Shown here: positions 17,364 through 25,486 of the stretch, piece by piece | Layout of the letters: every line of letters begins with the position of its first letter | Numbering within the stretch: position 1 is the stretch's first letter | Source of the DNA: Mycolicibacterium komossense | GTDB taxonomy: Bacteria > Actinomycetota > Actinomycetes > Mycobacteriales > Mycobacteriaceae | Direction: 5' to 3' | NCBI RefSeq assembly: GCF_025822605.1 | Contig: NZ_JACKTY010000020.1 | Coordinates: 360,216-424,215 of the forward strand | DNA length: 64,000 nt | The notes under the pieces: generated by a model | Database searches by the model: none | Told to the model about the DNA's origin: nothing | What the model saw: the letters and a program-made list of their open reading frames with translations, nothing else | Position numbers and translations under genes: made by a program

Positions 17364-18208
17364 TGAACGTACTGATTTCGGTAGCCGAACTCGCACAACA
17401 ACTTTCGTCCGGCACACCGCCACGTATCCTGGACGTGCGGTGGACCGTCGCCGAACCCGACGGCCAGAAGGCGTACCTGGTCGGGCATATCCCCGGCGCG
17501 GTGTACGTCGACCTCGACACCGAACTCTCCGACCACTCGGTCACCGGGCGGGGCCGTCACCCCCTGCCGAGCGCTGCCGCGCTACAGCGCAGCGCCCGGC
17601 GCTGGGGACTGAATCCCGGCGATCCGGTGGTGGTTTACGACGATTGGAACAGCCAGGCCGCGGCCAGGGCGTGGTGGCTGCTGCGCGCGGCCGGAGTCGA
17701 GGACGTCCGGCTGCTCGACGGCGGCTGGGGCGAATGGCGACGAGGCGGTCTGCCTGCCGAAATCGTCGCCGCGACACCGGATCCGGGCACCATCACGGTC
17801 GACAACCTGACGGGGCTGCCTGCCGTCGACGCCGATGGCGCCGCGCAACGGGCGTCGTCGCCGGATCACCTACTGCTCGACGCCCGCGCCGCCGCCCGCT
17901 ACCGCGGCGACGAAGAGCCGCTCGATCAGCGCGCCGGGCACATTCCCGGCGCGGTGTCTGCGCCTACCGCCGACAATCTGACCGCTGAGGGCACCTTCCT
18001 GCCCGCGGCGGATCTGCGTGAGCGGTTCGCCGCACTCGGCGCGGACTCGCATCCGGTCGCCGTGTACTGCGGGTCGGGCGTCACCGCCACCCATGAGATC
18101 GCCGCCCTGGCGATCGCCGGTTACGACGCGGCGCTGTACCCGGGCTCGTGGTCGGAGTGGTCGAGCGCACCCGGACGTCCGGTCGCGACGGGGCCCAACC
18201 CGAGCTGA
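17363..18208 (+). CDS. Thiosulfate/3-mercaptopyruvate sulfurtransferase (tandem rhodanese)
   Basis: A 281-residue protein with two rhodanese domains. The N-terminal domain is inactive (VYDDWNSQAAARAWWLL has Asp where the Cys would be). The C-terminal domain carries the active Cys in VYCGSGVTATHEIAAL. GHIPGAVYVDLDTEL and GHIPGAVSAP are the paired family signatures. It transfers sulfane sulfur from thiosulfate or mercaptopyruvate to an acceptor such as cyanide or thiols; the exact donor is not predictable from the loop alone. The ATG at 17363 overlaps the thioesterase stop. Confidence 0.88.
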   Translation: MNVLISVAELAQQLSSGTPPRILDVRWTVAEPDGQKAYLVGHIPGAVYVDLDTELSDHSVTGRGRHPLPSAAALQRSARRWGLNPGDPVVVYDDWNSQAAARAWWLLRAAGVEDVRLLDGGWGEWRRGGLPAEIVAATPDPGTITVDNLTGLPAVDADGAAQRASSPDHLLLDARAAARYRGDEEPLDQRAGHIPGAVSAPTADNLTAEGTFLPAADLRERFAALGADSHPVAVYCGSGVTATHEIAALAIAGYDAALYPGSWSEWSSAPGRPVATGPNPS

Positions 18209-18210
18209 AT

Positions 18211-18331
18211 CCGGACTGTCTCCCTCCTCAACCCTGCTCGTACCTCGCAGCGCATCGTCGACTCGACTACTCCGGACTGTCTCGCTCCTCAACCCTGCTC
18301 GTACCTCGCAGCGCATCGTCGACTCGACTAC
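18211..18331. repeat. Tandem 61-bp duplication upstream of metallo-hydrolase gene
   Basis: Two copies of a 61-base unit starting CCGGACTGTCTCNCTCCTCA lie head to tail at 18211-18271 and 18272-18331 with a single visible mismatch. They fill almost the whole gap between the sulfurtransferase stop and the next start, so the second copy places a duplicated promoter or leader directly before the metallo-hydrolase gene. Confidence 0.9.
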
Positions 18332-18334
18332 CGT

Positions 18335-19138
18335 GTGCCGATGCCGGCCTTGCGGATGTACACCCTGAACTTCGGCGTCGAGTACGTGCCGAAATCGCTG
18401 TCGGTTCCCGGCGGCGGCGAGCACACCATCACTACTCCCATCTATGGGGCGCTGGTGGAGACACCCGATGGAATGGTCCTGCTGGACACCGGAATCGGGC
18501 GGCGCGCGTTGGATGATCCAGAATTTCTGACCGCCTGCTACGGCGCCGACCGGCACCCGAGCGCAGCGGCGGGCGAACCCCTGGAGGTCGCGCTGGCCGA
18601 ACTGGGTTTCACGCTCGCCGATATCGCCCTGGCCGCTGTCAGTCATCTGCACCTGGATCACACCGGGGGCATCCCGCTGCTCGCGGCGGCCGGGGTTCCG
18701 GTCGCGATTCAACGCGACGAACTCGAGTACGGTCGCGCACGTGCCGCCGCCGGCACCGAAGGCGAGATCGCCTTCTATCGCGACGACTACCTCGACGTCG
18801 AGGACGTCACGTGGGTTTTGCTCGACGGCGCCACCGAGTTGGCCCCCGGCGTCGACGCGATCCCCACCCCGGGCCACACTCCCGGCCATCAGTCCTACGG
18901 TGTGCACCTACCCGCCACGGGGAACTGGATATTCACGGCCGACGCCGCGGATCTGGCGGAGAACCTGCACGAGCACAAGCGATGCGGCAGCTGCGCCGAG
19001 GACCTCGAGGCGCCGCTGGCGCAGGAATCCGTCGAGCATCTCATCAGCCTGGCCGAGAGCCGCGACGCCCGGCTGATCCCCGGCCACGACCCGATCGTCT
19101 GGAAAGCCATCTGGCATCCCGAGGGCGGGCACCGCTGA
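18335..19138 (+). CDS. MBL-fold metallo-hydrolase (N-acyl homoserine lactonase-like)
   Basis: A 267-residue metallo-beta-lactamase-fold protein. Zinc ligands are visible in SHLHLDHTGG, TPGHTPGHQS, FTADAAD and IPGHDP. The family includes quorum-quenching lactonases (AttM/AiiA type) and other hydrolases, and the strand LVETPDGMVLLDTGIG is typical. Substrate in this organism is unknown. The frame starts at GTG 18335, just after the 61-base repeats, and converges on the MimR-type gene 7 bases downstream. Confidence 0.8.
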   Translation: MPMPALRMYTLNFGVEYVPKSLSVPGGGEHTITTPIYGALVETPDGMVLLDTGIGRRALDDPEFLTACYGADRHPSAAAGEPLEVALAELGFTLADIALAAVSHLHLDHTGGIPLLAAAGVPVAIQRDELEYGRARAAAGTEGEIAFYRDDYLDVEDVTWVLLDGATELAPGVDAIPTPGHTPGHQSYGVHLPATGNWIFTADAADLAENLHEHKRCGSCAEDLEAPLAQESVEHLISLAESRDARLIPGHDPIVWKAIWHPEGGHR

Positions 19139-19145
19139 CGCCGCG

Positions 19146-20645
19146 TCAGCCCTCGCGCGGAAGGTGGATGCCGTACTGACTGATCTTGCGGTAGAGGGTG
19201 GCCCGGCTCATCCCGAGTTCGCGAGCCGCGTCGGCCATCGTCGGCGCCCCGTACGAGGACAGCACCCGGACGATCTCGCCGCGCTCGAAGGTTTCGATGC
19301 GGGACAGATGCCGCGAGGAGCCGGCCAGTACCTCGGGCGGCAGGCCGGCCACGTCGATGACGTCGGTGCGGCTCGCGGAATGTGACACCACCCGCGAAAG
19401 CTGGTCGACGTTGCCGGGCCAACCGTAGTTCTGCAGCGCCCGGGACGCGGGCGGGCTGATCACCACGTCGCGGCCGCGGGCGCGGCGGGCGATATGCGCT
19501 GCCAACGGAAGCACATCGTCGGGCCGATCACGCAGTGGCGCAACCGGAATGACGGTATCGACCAGACCGGCCAACGCAGTCGGAATGTCCTCGAACCGTT
19601 CGGCGGTCACCGCGAAGGGCACTGCGGTTGTTCCGCCGGAGCGCATCACCAGGTCCCGCAGCTGCTCGGCCACCCACGTAGGGAGCATGTCGACGTCACG
19701 GACGATGACCGCGGTGTGGTCCTTACCCAGCTCGGGTGTCCATAGTCCCAGCCAGGTCTGGACGTCCGTCGGAGCCGGGGCACTCGCCGACAGGATCCGG
19801 TCGCGCGGATAGGTGTGGCGGGCGGCCTGGGCGAGCAGCGTCGAGCGGCCCGCGCCCGGCTCACCGATGGCGGCGACGATGTGGCCCGACGCCATCGCCC
19901 GCTCGGCCTGGGCGACCCCGGCGTTCCAGGAATCCGACAACTCGTGCACGGTCCCCGACCCAGGTTCCAGGCGCGGCACTTCGACGCGGAACACCTGGCC
20001 GCGTGGGGTCTGCCGGGGTCGGCGTCCCGTCGATCTGGCCAGCATCAGCGCCATGGTGTTGCTGGCCGCCGACCGCGCCAGCGCCAGCAACAGCTCGCTG
20101 GAGGACCGCGACCAGGTGGTCAAGTTGACACTGCCCTCAAGCCGCCCGCTGGTGGGGTCGAGGACCGGTACCGCCGCGCAGGTGAACGTGCACAGATTGA
20201 GCGCGTAATGCTGATCGGCGCGAACCAGCGTCGGCGCCCGGTCAGCGAGCGCGAGCCCGAGACCGTTGGTGCCGACCTCCCGCTCGGAGTATGCGAAGCC
20301 CGGCGCCAGGTGCACGTCGTCGAGGGCCTGCAACAGGCTGTGATCGCCGCTCAGCCGGCTGAGCACCACTCCGTCGGAATCGGTGAGCATCATGCTGACC
20401 GGCTCGTTGGCCAATGTGCGATGCAGCTCGACCAGTACCTCGTTGCCGCATTCGAAGAAGAACGACCCGAGGTCATCGGTGCCGGTGAAAACCGGTTCGA
20501 CGGTGTCCTGCGGGACGCCGTACTCCTCGCTGCGTTGCCAGGACGCCAACAATCGGCGGGGCACTGGGGCCTCGCCGTGCTGCAGCTGGTGCAGCGTCAC
20601 CCGGTCCGGCAATCCGGACGGCTCGTCTGATGCACTGTGATCCAC
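19146..20645 (-). CDS. MimR/AcoR-type GAF-Fis transcriptional activator
   Basis: A 499-residue protein. The N-terminal GAF-like sensor (PVSMMLTDSDGVVLSRLSGD, SEREVGTNGLGLALADRAP) is followed by a degenerate AAA+ module: Walker A is GEPGAGRST and the sigma-54 contact GAFTGA is missing. A C-terminal Fis-type helix-turn-helix follows (TMADAARELGMSRATLYRKI). Actinobacteria lack sigma-54, and such proteins act as activators of acetone, propane and alcohol pathways. MimR controls the propane monooxygenase operon of mycobacteria. It diverges from the amidohydrolase operon and should activate it. Confidence 0.78.
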   Translation of the reverse strand: MDHSASDEPSGLPDRVTLHQLQHGEAPVPRRLLASWQRSEEYGVPQDTVEPVFTGTDDLGSFFFECGNEVLVELHRTLANEPVSMMLTDSDGVVLSRLSGDHSLLQALDDVHLAPGFAYSEREVGTNGLGLALADRAPTLVRADQHYALNLCTFTCAAVPVLDPTSGRLEGSVNLTTWSRSSSELLLALARSAASNTMALMLARSTGRRPRQTPRGQVFRVEVPRLEPGSGTVHELSDSWNAGVAQAERAMASGHIVAAIGEPGAGRSTLLAQAARHTYPRDRILSASAPAPTDVQTWLGLWTPELGKDHTAVIVRDVDMLPTWVAEQLRDLVMRSGGTTAVPFAVTAERFEDIPTALAGLVDTVIPVAPLRDRPDDVLPLAAHIARRARGRDVVISPPASRALQNYGWPGNVDQLSRVVSHSASRTDVIDVAGLPPEVLAGSSRHLSRIETFERGEIVRVLSSYGAPTMADAARELGMSRATLYRKISQYGIHLPREG

Positions 20646-20692
20646 GTTACAACCAGCATCGCAGAGCGACCCCCGTCAATCGACCGGTCAGA

Positions 20693-20707
20693 GTCTCAGA
20701 TTGAGAC
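20693..20707. promoter_or_regulatory. Inverted repeat, candidate MimR-type operator
   Basis: GTCTCA-GAT-TGAGAC is a perfect 6-base inverted repeat with a 3-base spacer. It lies 48 bases from the regulator start and about 100 bases upstream of the amidohydrolase start, a reasonable activator position. Assignment to the neighbouring regulator is inference. Confidence 0.5.
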
Positions 20708-20754
20708 GCAGAGAGGCTCCGCTCCGCCGCCCGCCGCACCTAGGCTCCGGTCAG

Positions 20755-20778
20755 TTGATGTGACAGCTCTCACATCAA
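20755..20778. promoter_or_regulatory. CRP-type cAMP receptor binding site
   Basis: TTGATGTGA-CAGCTC-TCACATCAA has perfect 9-base arms and a 6-base spacer, and contains the CRP/GlxR consensus TGTGA-N6-TCACA exactly. It lies 31 bases before the amidohydrolase ATG, so it overlaps the core promoter or transcription start, a position that would favour repression of the operon or activation of the divergent regulator. Confidence 0.75.
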
Positions 20779-20809
20779 ATTCCCGACGAAACCACCCAGG
20801 AGAAACCGC

Positions 20810-21871
20810 ATGTATCGCAAGGACGGCACCAGCTACTTCATCGTCGACGCCCACGTTGCGCTGTGGGACGCCCGGCCGGAGAACCAGCGCAACATCCACG
20901 GCAAGCAGTTCATCGACTGCTTCTACGACTACCACCGGAACCTGTCGCCGGAATCGGAAGTCTGGAGCTACGAGGACTACCTGTACCAGGGTGGTGCGCG
21001 GCTGATGAAAGACCTCTTCGAAGACGGGTATGTGGACCACGCGATCTTCCAGCCCGCGGCGCTGGGCGAGTTCTACTACAAGGGCTTCGGTCAGACCGAC
21101 GAGGCATTCGAACTCGCCGGCAAGAACCCCGACAAGCTGACCTACAACCACAACTTCGATCCTCGCAACGGCGAGGCCGGCCTCGACCAGCTCCGCGAGG
21201 ATGTTGCGAAGTACGGCCTCAAGGGCGTGAAGCTCTACACCGCCGAGTGGCACGGCGAGTCCCGCGGCTGGCGGCTCGACGACCCATGGGCCTACCGGTA
21301 TTTCGAGGTCTGCCGAGAGCTTGGCGTACGCAACATCCACGTCCACAAGGGACCGACCATTCGTCCGCTGGATCGCGACGCGTTCGACGTAGCCGATATC
21401 GATCACGTCGCCTCGGACTTCACCGACCTGAACTTCATCGTCGAGCATTGCGGGCTGCCACGGCTGGAGGACTTCTGCTGGATCGCGACACAGGAACCGA
21501 ATGTGCACGCCGGCCTGGCGGTCGCGATGCCGTTCATCCACACCCGGCCCAAGTACTTCGGGCAGATCATGGGCGAGTTGTTGTACTGGATCGGCGAGGA
21601 CCGCATCCAGTTCTCGTCGGACTACGCGATCTGGACGCCGCGCTGGCTGGTGGAGGCGTTCGTCGACTTCCAGATCCCCACCGAGCTGGCCGAATACGCC
21701 CCTATCACGACCGATCAGAAGAAGAAGATCCTCGGGCTCAACGCGGCCAAGATGTACGACATCCCGGTGCCGGCCGAGCTGCGGCTCGCTTCCGAAGCCG
21801 ACGCAGCGGATGAGCCCGCCGTCGGGCCGCGCGGCGCCGACGAGACGGCCGATCACCTCGTGGGGGCCTGA
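20810..21871 (+). CDS. Amidohydrolase-2 family protein of the propane-monooxygenase type cluster
   Basis: A 353-residue TIM-barrel metal hydrolase of the amidohydrolase-2 (ACMSD-like) group. Visible barrel motifs are KGVKLYTAEWHG, NIHVHKGPTIRPLDRDAF, FIVEHCGLPRLEDF and FSSDYAIWTP. The first motif, normally HxH, reads DAHVALWD, so one of two metal-binding His is replaced. Homologues sit downstream of the mim/prm propane monooxygenase genes, where they are needed or assumed for maturation or product handling. Here the gene leads the operon with DUF59 and alcohol dehydrogenase genes and no monooxygenase. Confidence 0.8.
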   Translation: MYRKDGTSYFIVDAHVALWDARPENQRNIHGKQFIDCFYDYHRNLSPESEVWSYEDYLYQGGARLMKDLFEDGYVDHAIFQPAALGEFYYKGFGQTDEAFELAGKNPDKLTYNHNFDPRNGEAGLDQLREDVAKYGLKGVKLYTAEWHGESRGWRLDDPWAYRYFEVCRELGVRNIHVHKGPTIRPLDRDAFDVADIDHVASDFTDLNFIVEHCGLPRLEDFCWIATQEPNVHAGLAVAMPFIHTRPKYFGQIMGELLYWIGEDRIQFSSDYAIWTPRWLVEAFVDFQIPTELAEYAPITTDQKKKILGLNAAKMYDIPVPAELRLASEADAADEPAVGPRGADETADHLVGA

Positions 21872-21872
21872 C

Positions 21873-22619
21873 GTGGATCGTCAGTTTCTGCGGGACGCGA
21901 TCATGCGAGCGCTCGGCGTGGTGATCGACCCCGAGCTCGACGAGCCGATCACCGATCTCGGTTTCGTGCACACGGTGGACGTCATGCCTGACGGCGATGT
22001 CGAGGTGCACCTCCGCCTGCCGACGTCGTTCTGCGCGCCAAACTTCGCCTACCTGATGGCGTCGGACGCCAAAGATGTTCTGGCGGGATTGGATTGGACG
22101 CGCACGGTCACCGTCGAGCTCGATGACCATCACGACTCGGACATCATCAACAGAGGTTTGGCAGCCGATGCCGGCTACCGCGGTACGTTCGCCCACGAAG
22201 CCGAGACCGATCTGGACGAGCTGCGGGTGACCTTCCAACGCAAGGCGCACACCGCGGCGATGGAGCGTTGCCTGACCGCACTGTTGCGCGCCGACCCGGC
22301 GCGACCGGTCACCGAACTCGGTACGGTCACGATCGCCGATCTGCCCGGCAACGCCACCACGGAGTCGCTCCTGCGCCGCCGGGTGAGTATCGGGTTATCC
22401 ACGACGCCAGTCGATCTGGTGATGGTCGACCACCAGGGCAACGGGTACACCCCCGAGTCTGTCCCACTGATGCTGCGCCGCGCCAGATCCACCCGTATCT
22501 CCATCGACGGCAACGCGCATTTCTGCCGCGGGCTGTTGCGCACCCGCTACACCGACGGCGGAAGCGAGACGGTCAGGGAGCCGTCCGCCTTCATACCGCT
22601 GTCCGCCCTCACCCACTAG
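21873..22619 (+). CDS. DUF59/MIP18-type iron-sulfur assembly protein
   Basis: A 248-residue protein starting at GTG 21873, one base after the amidohydrolase stop. Residues about 5-85 form a MIP18/SufT-like DUF59 domain (MRALGVVIDPELDEPITDLG, with a conserved Cys in PTSFCAPNFAYLM). The remaining part is unrecognised, with a second Cys in FCRGLLRTRY. DUF59 proteins help insert Fe-S or metal centres. In propane-oxidation clusters this gene lies between the amidohydrolase and alcohol dehydrogenase, the same order as here. Confidence 0.78.
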   Translation: MDRQFLRDAIMRALGVVIDPELDEPITDLGFVHTVDVMPDGDVEVHLRLPTSFCAPNFAYLMASDAKDVLAGLDWTRTVTVELDDHHDSDIINRGLAADAGYRGTFAHEAETDLDELRVTFQRKAHTAAMERCLTALLRADPARPVTELGTVTIADLPGNATTESLLRRRVSIGLSTTPVDLVMVDHQGNGYTPESVPLMLRRARSTRISIDGNAHFCRGLLRTRYTDGGSETVREPSAFIPLSALTH

Positions 22620-22638
22620 TCGAGAGGAACCACCCGTC

Positions 22639-23673
22639 ATGAGCACCATGCGAGCCGTCCAAGTTGTCGGCTATCACCAGAATCTGGAAATGGCCGAGGT
22701 CCAAAAGCCGATGCCGACAGGACCGTTCGACGTCGTCGTCAAGATCGGCGGCGCCGGCGTGTGCCGCACCGACCTGCACATCCTCGAAGGCCAGTGGGCC
22801 GACAAGTCACAGGTCCAGTTGCCGTACACGATCGGTCACGAGAACGCCGGCTGGGTGGAGGCCGTCGGCTCGGCGGTCACCAACGTCGCCGAGGGTGACA
22901 AGGTGATCGTCCACCCCTTGATCACCTGCGGATTGTGCCGCGCCTGCCGCTCCGGCGATGACGTGCATTGCGAGGCAAACCAATTCCCCGGCATCGATAC
23001 CAACGGCGGCTACGCCGAATATCTGAAGACCTCGGCACGCAGCGTGGTGAAGATCGACGACTCGCTGGAACCAGCCGATATCGCCGCGCTGGCCGACGCC
23101 GGCCTGACGGCCTATCACGCGGCGGCGAAGGCAGCCAAGCGGCTCACCCCGCGCGATAAGTGCGTGATCATCGGTGCCGGCGGCCTGGGCCACATCGGGA
23201 TTCAGGTCCTCAAGGCACTCACCCCGGCGGAACTCATCGTCGTCGACCGCAATCCCGAGGCGCTCAAACTGGCCGAGGCCATCGGCGCTGACCGTGGCGT
23301 CATCGCCGACGGGACCCAGGTGGACCAGGTCCGCGAGCTGACCGGCGGCAACGGCGCCGAGGCTATCGTCGACTTCGTCGGCGAAGGCGGTGCCACCAGC
23401 GAGGGGGTCGCCATGTTGCGCGGGGCCGGCGACTACTACGTCGTGGGTTACGGCGAGAACATCAACGTGCCGACCATCGACATCGTCTCCAGCGAGATCA
23501 ACTTCATCGGCAATCTCGTCGGCTCATACAACGACCTGTGCGATCTGATGGCACTGGCCGCTCGCGGCTCGGTCAACCTGCACACGCAGAAGTACACACT
23601 CGACGATTTCCAAACGGCCATCACCGATCTCGACAACGGCAACGTCCGCGGGCGCGCCATCCTCATCCCTTAA
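22639..23673 (+). CDS. Zinc-dependent NAD(P) alcohol dehydrogenase
   Basis: A 344-residue medium-chain alcohol dehydrogenase. Catalytic zinc ligands are in GVCRTDLHI and TIGHENAGWV. The structural zinc is held by CGLCRACRSGDDVHC. The Rossmann motif is IGAGGLGHIG followed by VVDRN with an acidic residue, which favours NAD over NADP. Downstream of mim/prm genes, such enzymes oxidise 1- or 2-propanol. A ribosome site GAGAGGAACC precedes the ATG. Confidence 0.85.
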   Translation: MSTMRAVQVVGYHQNLEMAEVQKPMPTGPFDVVVKIGGAGVCRTDLHILEGQWADKSQVQLPYTIGHENAGWVEAVGSAVTNVAEGDKVIVHPLITCGLCRACRSGDDVHCEANQFPGIDTNGGYAEYLKTSARSVVKIDDSLEPADIAALADAGLTAYHAAAKAAKRLTPRDKCVIIGAGGLGHIGIQVLKALTPAELIVVDRNPEALKLAEAIGADRGVIADGTQVDQVRELTGGNGAEAIVDFVGEGGATSEGVAMLRGAGDYYVVGYGENINVPTIDIVSSEINFIGNLVGSYNDLCDLMALAARGSVNLHTQKYTLDDFQTAITDLDNGNVRGRAILIP

Positions 23674-23686
23674 GGAGCGATCAACC

Positions 23687-24007
23687 GTGATATTCATCGT
23701 CGTGAAATGGACGCCGAAGCCGGAACTCGTCGAAGACTTCCCCGACATCGTCGCCGACTTCACCAAGGCCACCCGCGCGGAACCGGGCAACCTGTTCTTC
23801 GAGTGGTCGCGCAGCCTGGAGAATCCCTCGGAATACGTTCTGGTGGAGGGGTTCCGCGATGGCGAGGCCGGAGGCGAGCATGTCAACAGCGCGCACTTCA
23901 AGGCGTTTGTCGCCGAAGCGCCCGACGTGCTGGCCTCAACCCCGCTGATCATCAGCCAGTCGATCGACGCCGACGGCTGGGGAGAGATGGGTGAGATCAG
24001 GGTGTAA
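23687..24007 (+). CDS. Antibiotic biosynthesis monooxygenase (ABM) domain protein
   Basis: A 106-residue ferredoxin-like fold protein of the ABM/quinol monooxygenase family (PGNLFFEWSRSLENPSEYVL, then HVNSAHFKAFVAE). It starts at GTG 23687 with AAGGAG upstream and 13 bases after the dehydrogenase stop, so it ends the operon. Members oxidise quinol-type substrates without cofactors or bind small metabolites. The role beside an alcohol-oxidation operon is unknown. Confidence 0.78.
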   Translation: MIFIVVKWTPKPELVEDFPDIVADFTKATRAEPGNLFFEWSRSLENPSEYVLVEGFRDGEAGGEHVNSAHFKAFVAEAPDVLASTPLIISQSIDADGWGEMGEIRV

Positions 24008-24116
24008 TCACCCTCCTAGCGAGGTCATCACTGATTCTCATCTCTGTCACACGGAGCAGAACGAGGCTGGTGCATATGCCATTGCACCGCAACTCCTCTG
24101 TGAAGGGTTCACCCAC

Positions 24117-24449
24117 ATGACAGATCAACCAGATCAAGTCCCCGGCCACGTGACCGAGCCGATCGAGCCCGCAGCCGCTGCCCATCCGACACCGTCTCGA
24201 TGGGAGCGGTTGCGGCCGAAGTCTCGGCTGTCTCAGGTCGCGGCGGCTGTCATCGCCGCAGCCGCCGCCGTCTTCGTCGCCGGGGCGATCTTCGCGACCG
24301 GTTTCGCACTGGGTTCCGAGGGCGGCGGGCACCACGGACACGGCGGCGGTGAGCACAGCTGGCAGGCGGACCACCAGAACGGCGACGGCGAGCACCACCG
24401 GCACCACGGTCAGGACGGCGACTCGGGCCGCGACGGGGACGGCGGCTGA
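24117..24449 (+). CDS. Small membrane protein with His/Gly-rich tail
   Basis: A 110-residue protein. The first 45 residues are cytoplasmic and Pro/Ala-rich. A membrane helix follows (about 46-68, AAAVIAAAAAVFVAGAIFAT). The C-terminal tail of about 40 residues is rich in Gly, His and Asp (GGGHHGHGGGEHSW, then GEHHRHHGQDGD). The tail would lie outside the membrane and could bind metal ions. No family recognised. The ATG at 24117 follows a GAAGGG site, and upstream in-frame sequence looks non-coding. Confidence 0.65.
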   Translation: MTDQPDQVPGHVTEPIEPAAAAHPTPSRWERLRPKSRLSQVAAAVIAAAAAVFVAGAIFATGFALGSEGGGHHGHGGGEHSWQADHQNGDGEHHRHHGQDGDSGRDGDGG

Positions 24450-24538
24450 CGGGCGCGCGTGTTCATCGCACGGTCGCCGGCTCGACACTCACCAGTCGAA
24501 TTGCACCTCGCCCAAGGTTGCCGATATAACGTGCACTT

Positions 24539-25405
24539 GTGCCAGACATTGATCGACGCAGCTGGATGGTGATGGCGGGTATCGCCGCGGCGGGCGCCGT
24601 GCTTCCCGCACCGTTGGCCCGGGCCGACCCGGGCGAGGCCGGCGCAGGTCCCGGTCCCGCACCCGCACCGGCGCCCGGTGGACCGGCCGCCGCACCCGGC
24701 CCGGCGTATCTGTTCCACGATGAATTCGACGGCCCGGCCGGTTCGGCCCCCGATGCGTCGAAGTGGGTCATCTTCACCGAACGCGAGAAGATCAAGAACC
24801 CCGTGTTCTGGGACCGGCCCGAGAACATGGGTCAGTACCGCAACGACCGTCGCAACGTATTCATCGACGGCAACTCCAACCTGGTCATCCGGGCCACCAA
24901 AGAGGGCAACAAGTACTTCGGCGGAAAGCTGCAGAGCACCTTCTGGGGCGGTATCGGGCACACCTTCGAAGCCCGGATCAAATTCGACTGCCTGACCAAC
25001 GGCTGCTGGCCGGCCTGGTGGCTGCTCAACAACGATCCCAACGTCGGCGGCGAGGTCGACATGGCCGAGTGGTACGGCAATCAGAACTGGCCGTCGGGCA
25101 CCACCGTGCACGCGCGCCTGGATGGCACGTCGTTCGCGACCTTCCCGTTTCCGATCGACAACGCCTGGCACGTCTGGCGGATGACCTGGGACCAGAACGG
25201 CATGTACTTCTGGCGCGATTTCGCGCCCGGGATGGAGCCGTACTTCACGGTGCCGGCCAACTCGCTCGACGACTGGCCCTTCAACCTGCCCGATTACACG
25301 CTGTCCCCGGTGCTGAACCTCGCGGTCGGCGGTTCCGGTGGCGGCGATCCGGCCGGCGGAAACTATCCCGCCGACATGCTCGTCGACTGGGTCCGGGTCT
25401 GGTAA
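24539..25405 (+). CDS. Secreted GH16 glucanase-like protein, Rv0315-like
   Basis: A 288-residue glycoside hydrolase family 16 protein with a twin-arginine-like leader (DRRSWMVMAGIAAAGAVLPA) and an Ala/Pro-rich linker. The catalytic motif ExDxxE is GEVDMAEWYG, with both glutamates and the aspartate intact. FDEFDG-like YLFHDEFDGPAG opens the domain. It should cleave beta-1,3 or mixed glucans outside the cell. M. tuberculosis Rv0315 is a related secreted antigen. The start is the GTG at 24539. A strong terminator follows at 25421. Confidence 0.83.
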   Translation: MPDIDRRSWMVMAGIAAAGAVLPAPLARADPGEAGAGPGPAPAPAPGGPAAAPGPAYLFHDEFDGPAGSAPDASKWVIFTEREKIKNPVFWDRPENMGQYRNDRRNVFIDGNSNLVIRATKEGNKYFGGKLQSTFWGGIGHTFEARIKFDCLTNGCWPAWWLLNNDPNVGGEVDMAEWYGNQNWPSGTTVHARLDGTSFATFPFPIDNAWHVWRMTWDQNGMYFWRDFAPGMEPYFTVPANSLDDWPFNLPDYTLSPVLNLAVGGSGGGDPAGGNYPADMLVDWVRVW

Positions 25406-25420
25406 TTCACCCACCCACCC

Positions 25421-25455
25421 GAAAGCCGCCCCGGTGCACAACCGGGGCGGCTTTC
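25421..25455. terminator. Strong bidirectional terminator after GH16
   Basis: GAAAGCCGCCCCGG and CCGGGGCGGCTTTC form a perfect 14-bp stem with a 7-base loop. It sits between the convergent GH16 and alpha/beta hydrolase genes and would stop both transcripts. Confidence 0.9.
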
Positions 25456-25486
25456 GTATTTCCTGGCAGCCTTCCTGGCAGCGTCG

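Noticed and set aside
24000..24016. Short hairpin AGGGTG-TAAT-CACCCT after the ABM gene
   Set aside because: Only 6-base arms around the stop codon; too weak to call a terminator.
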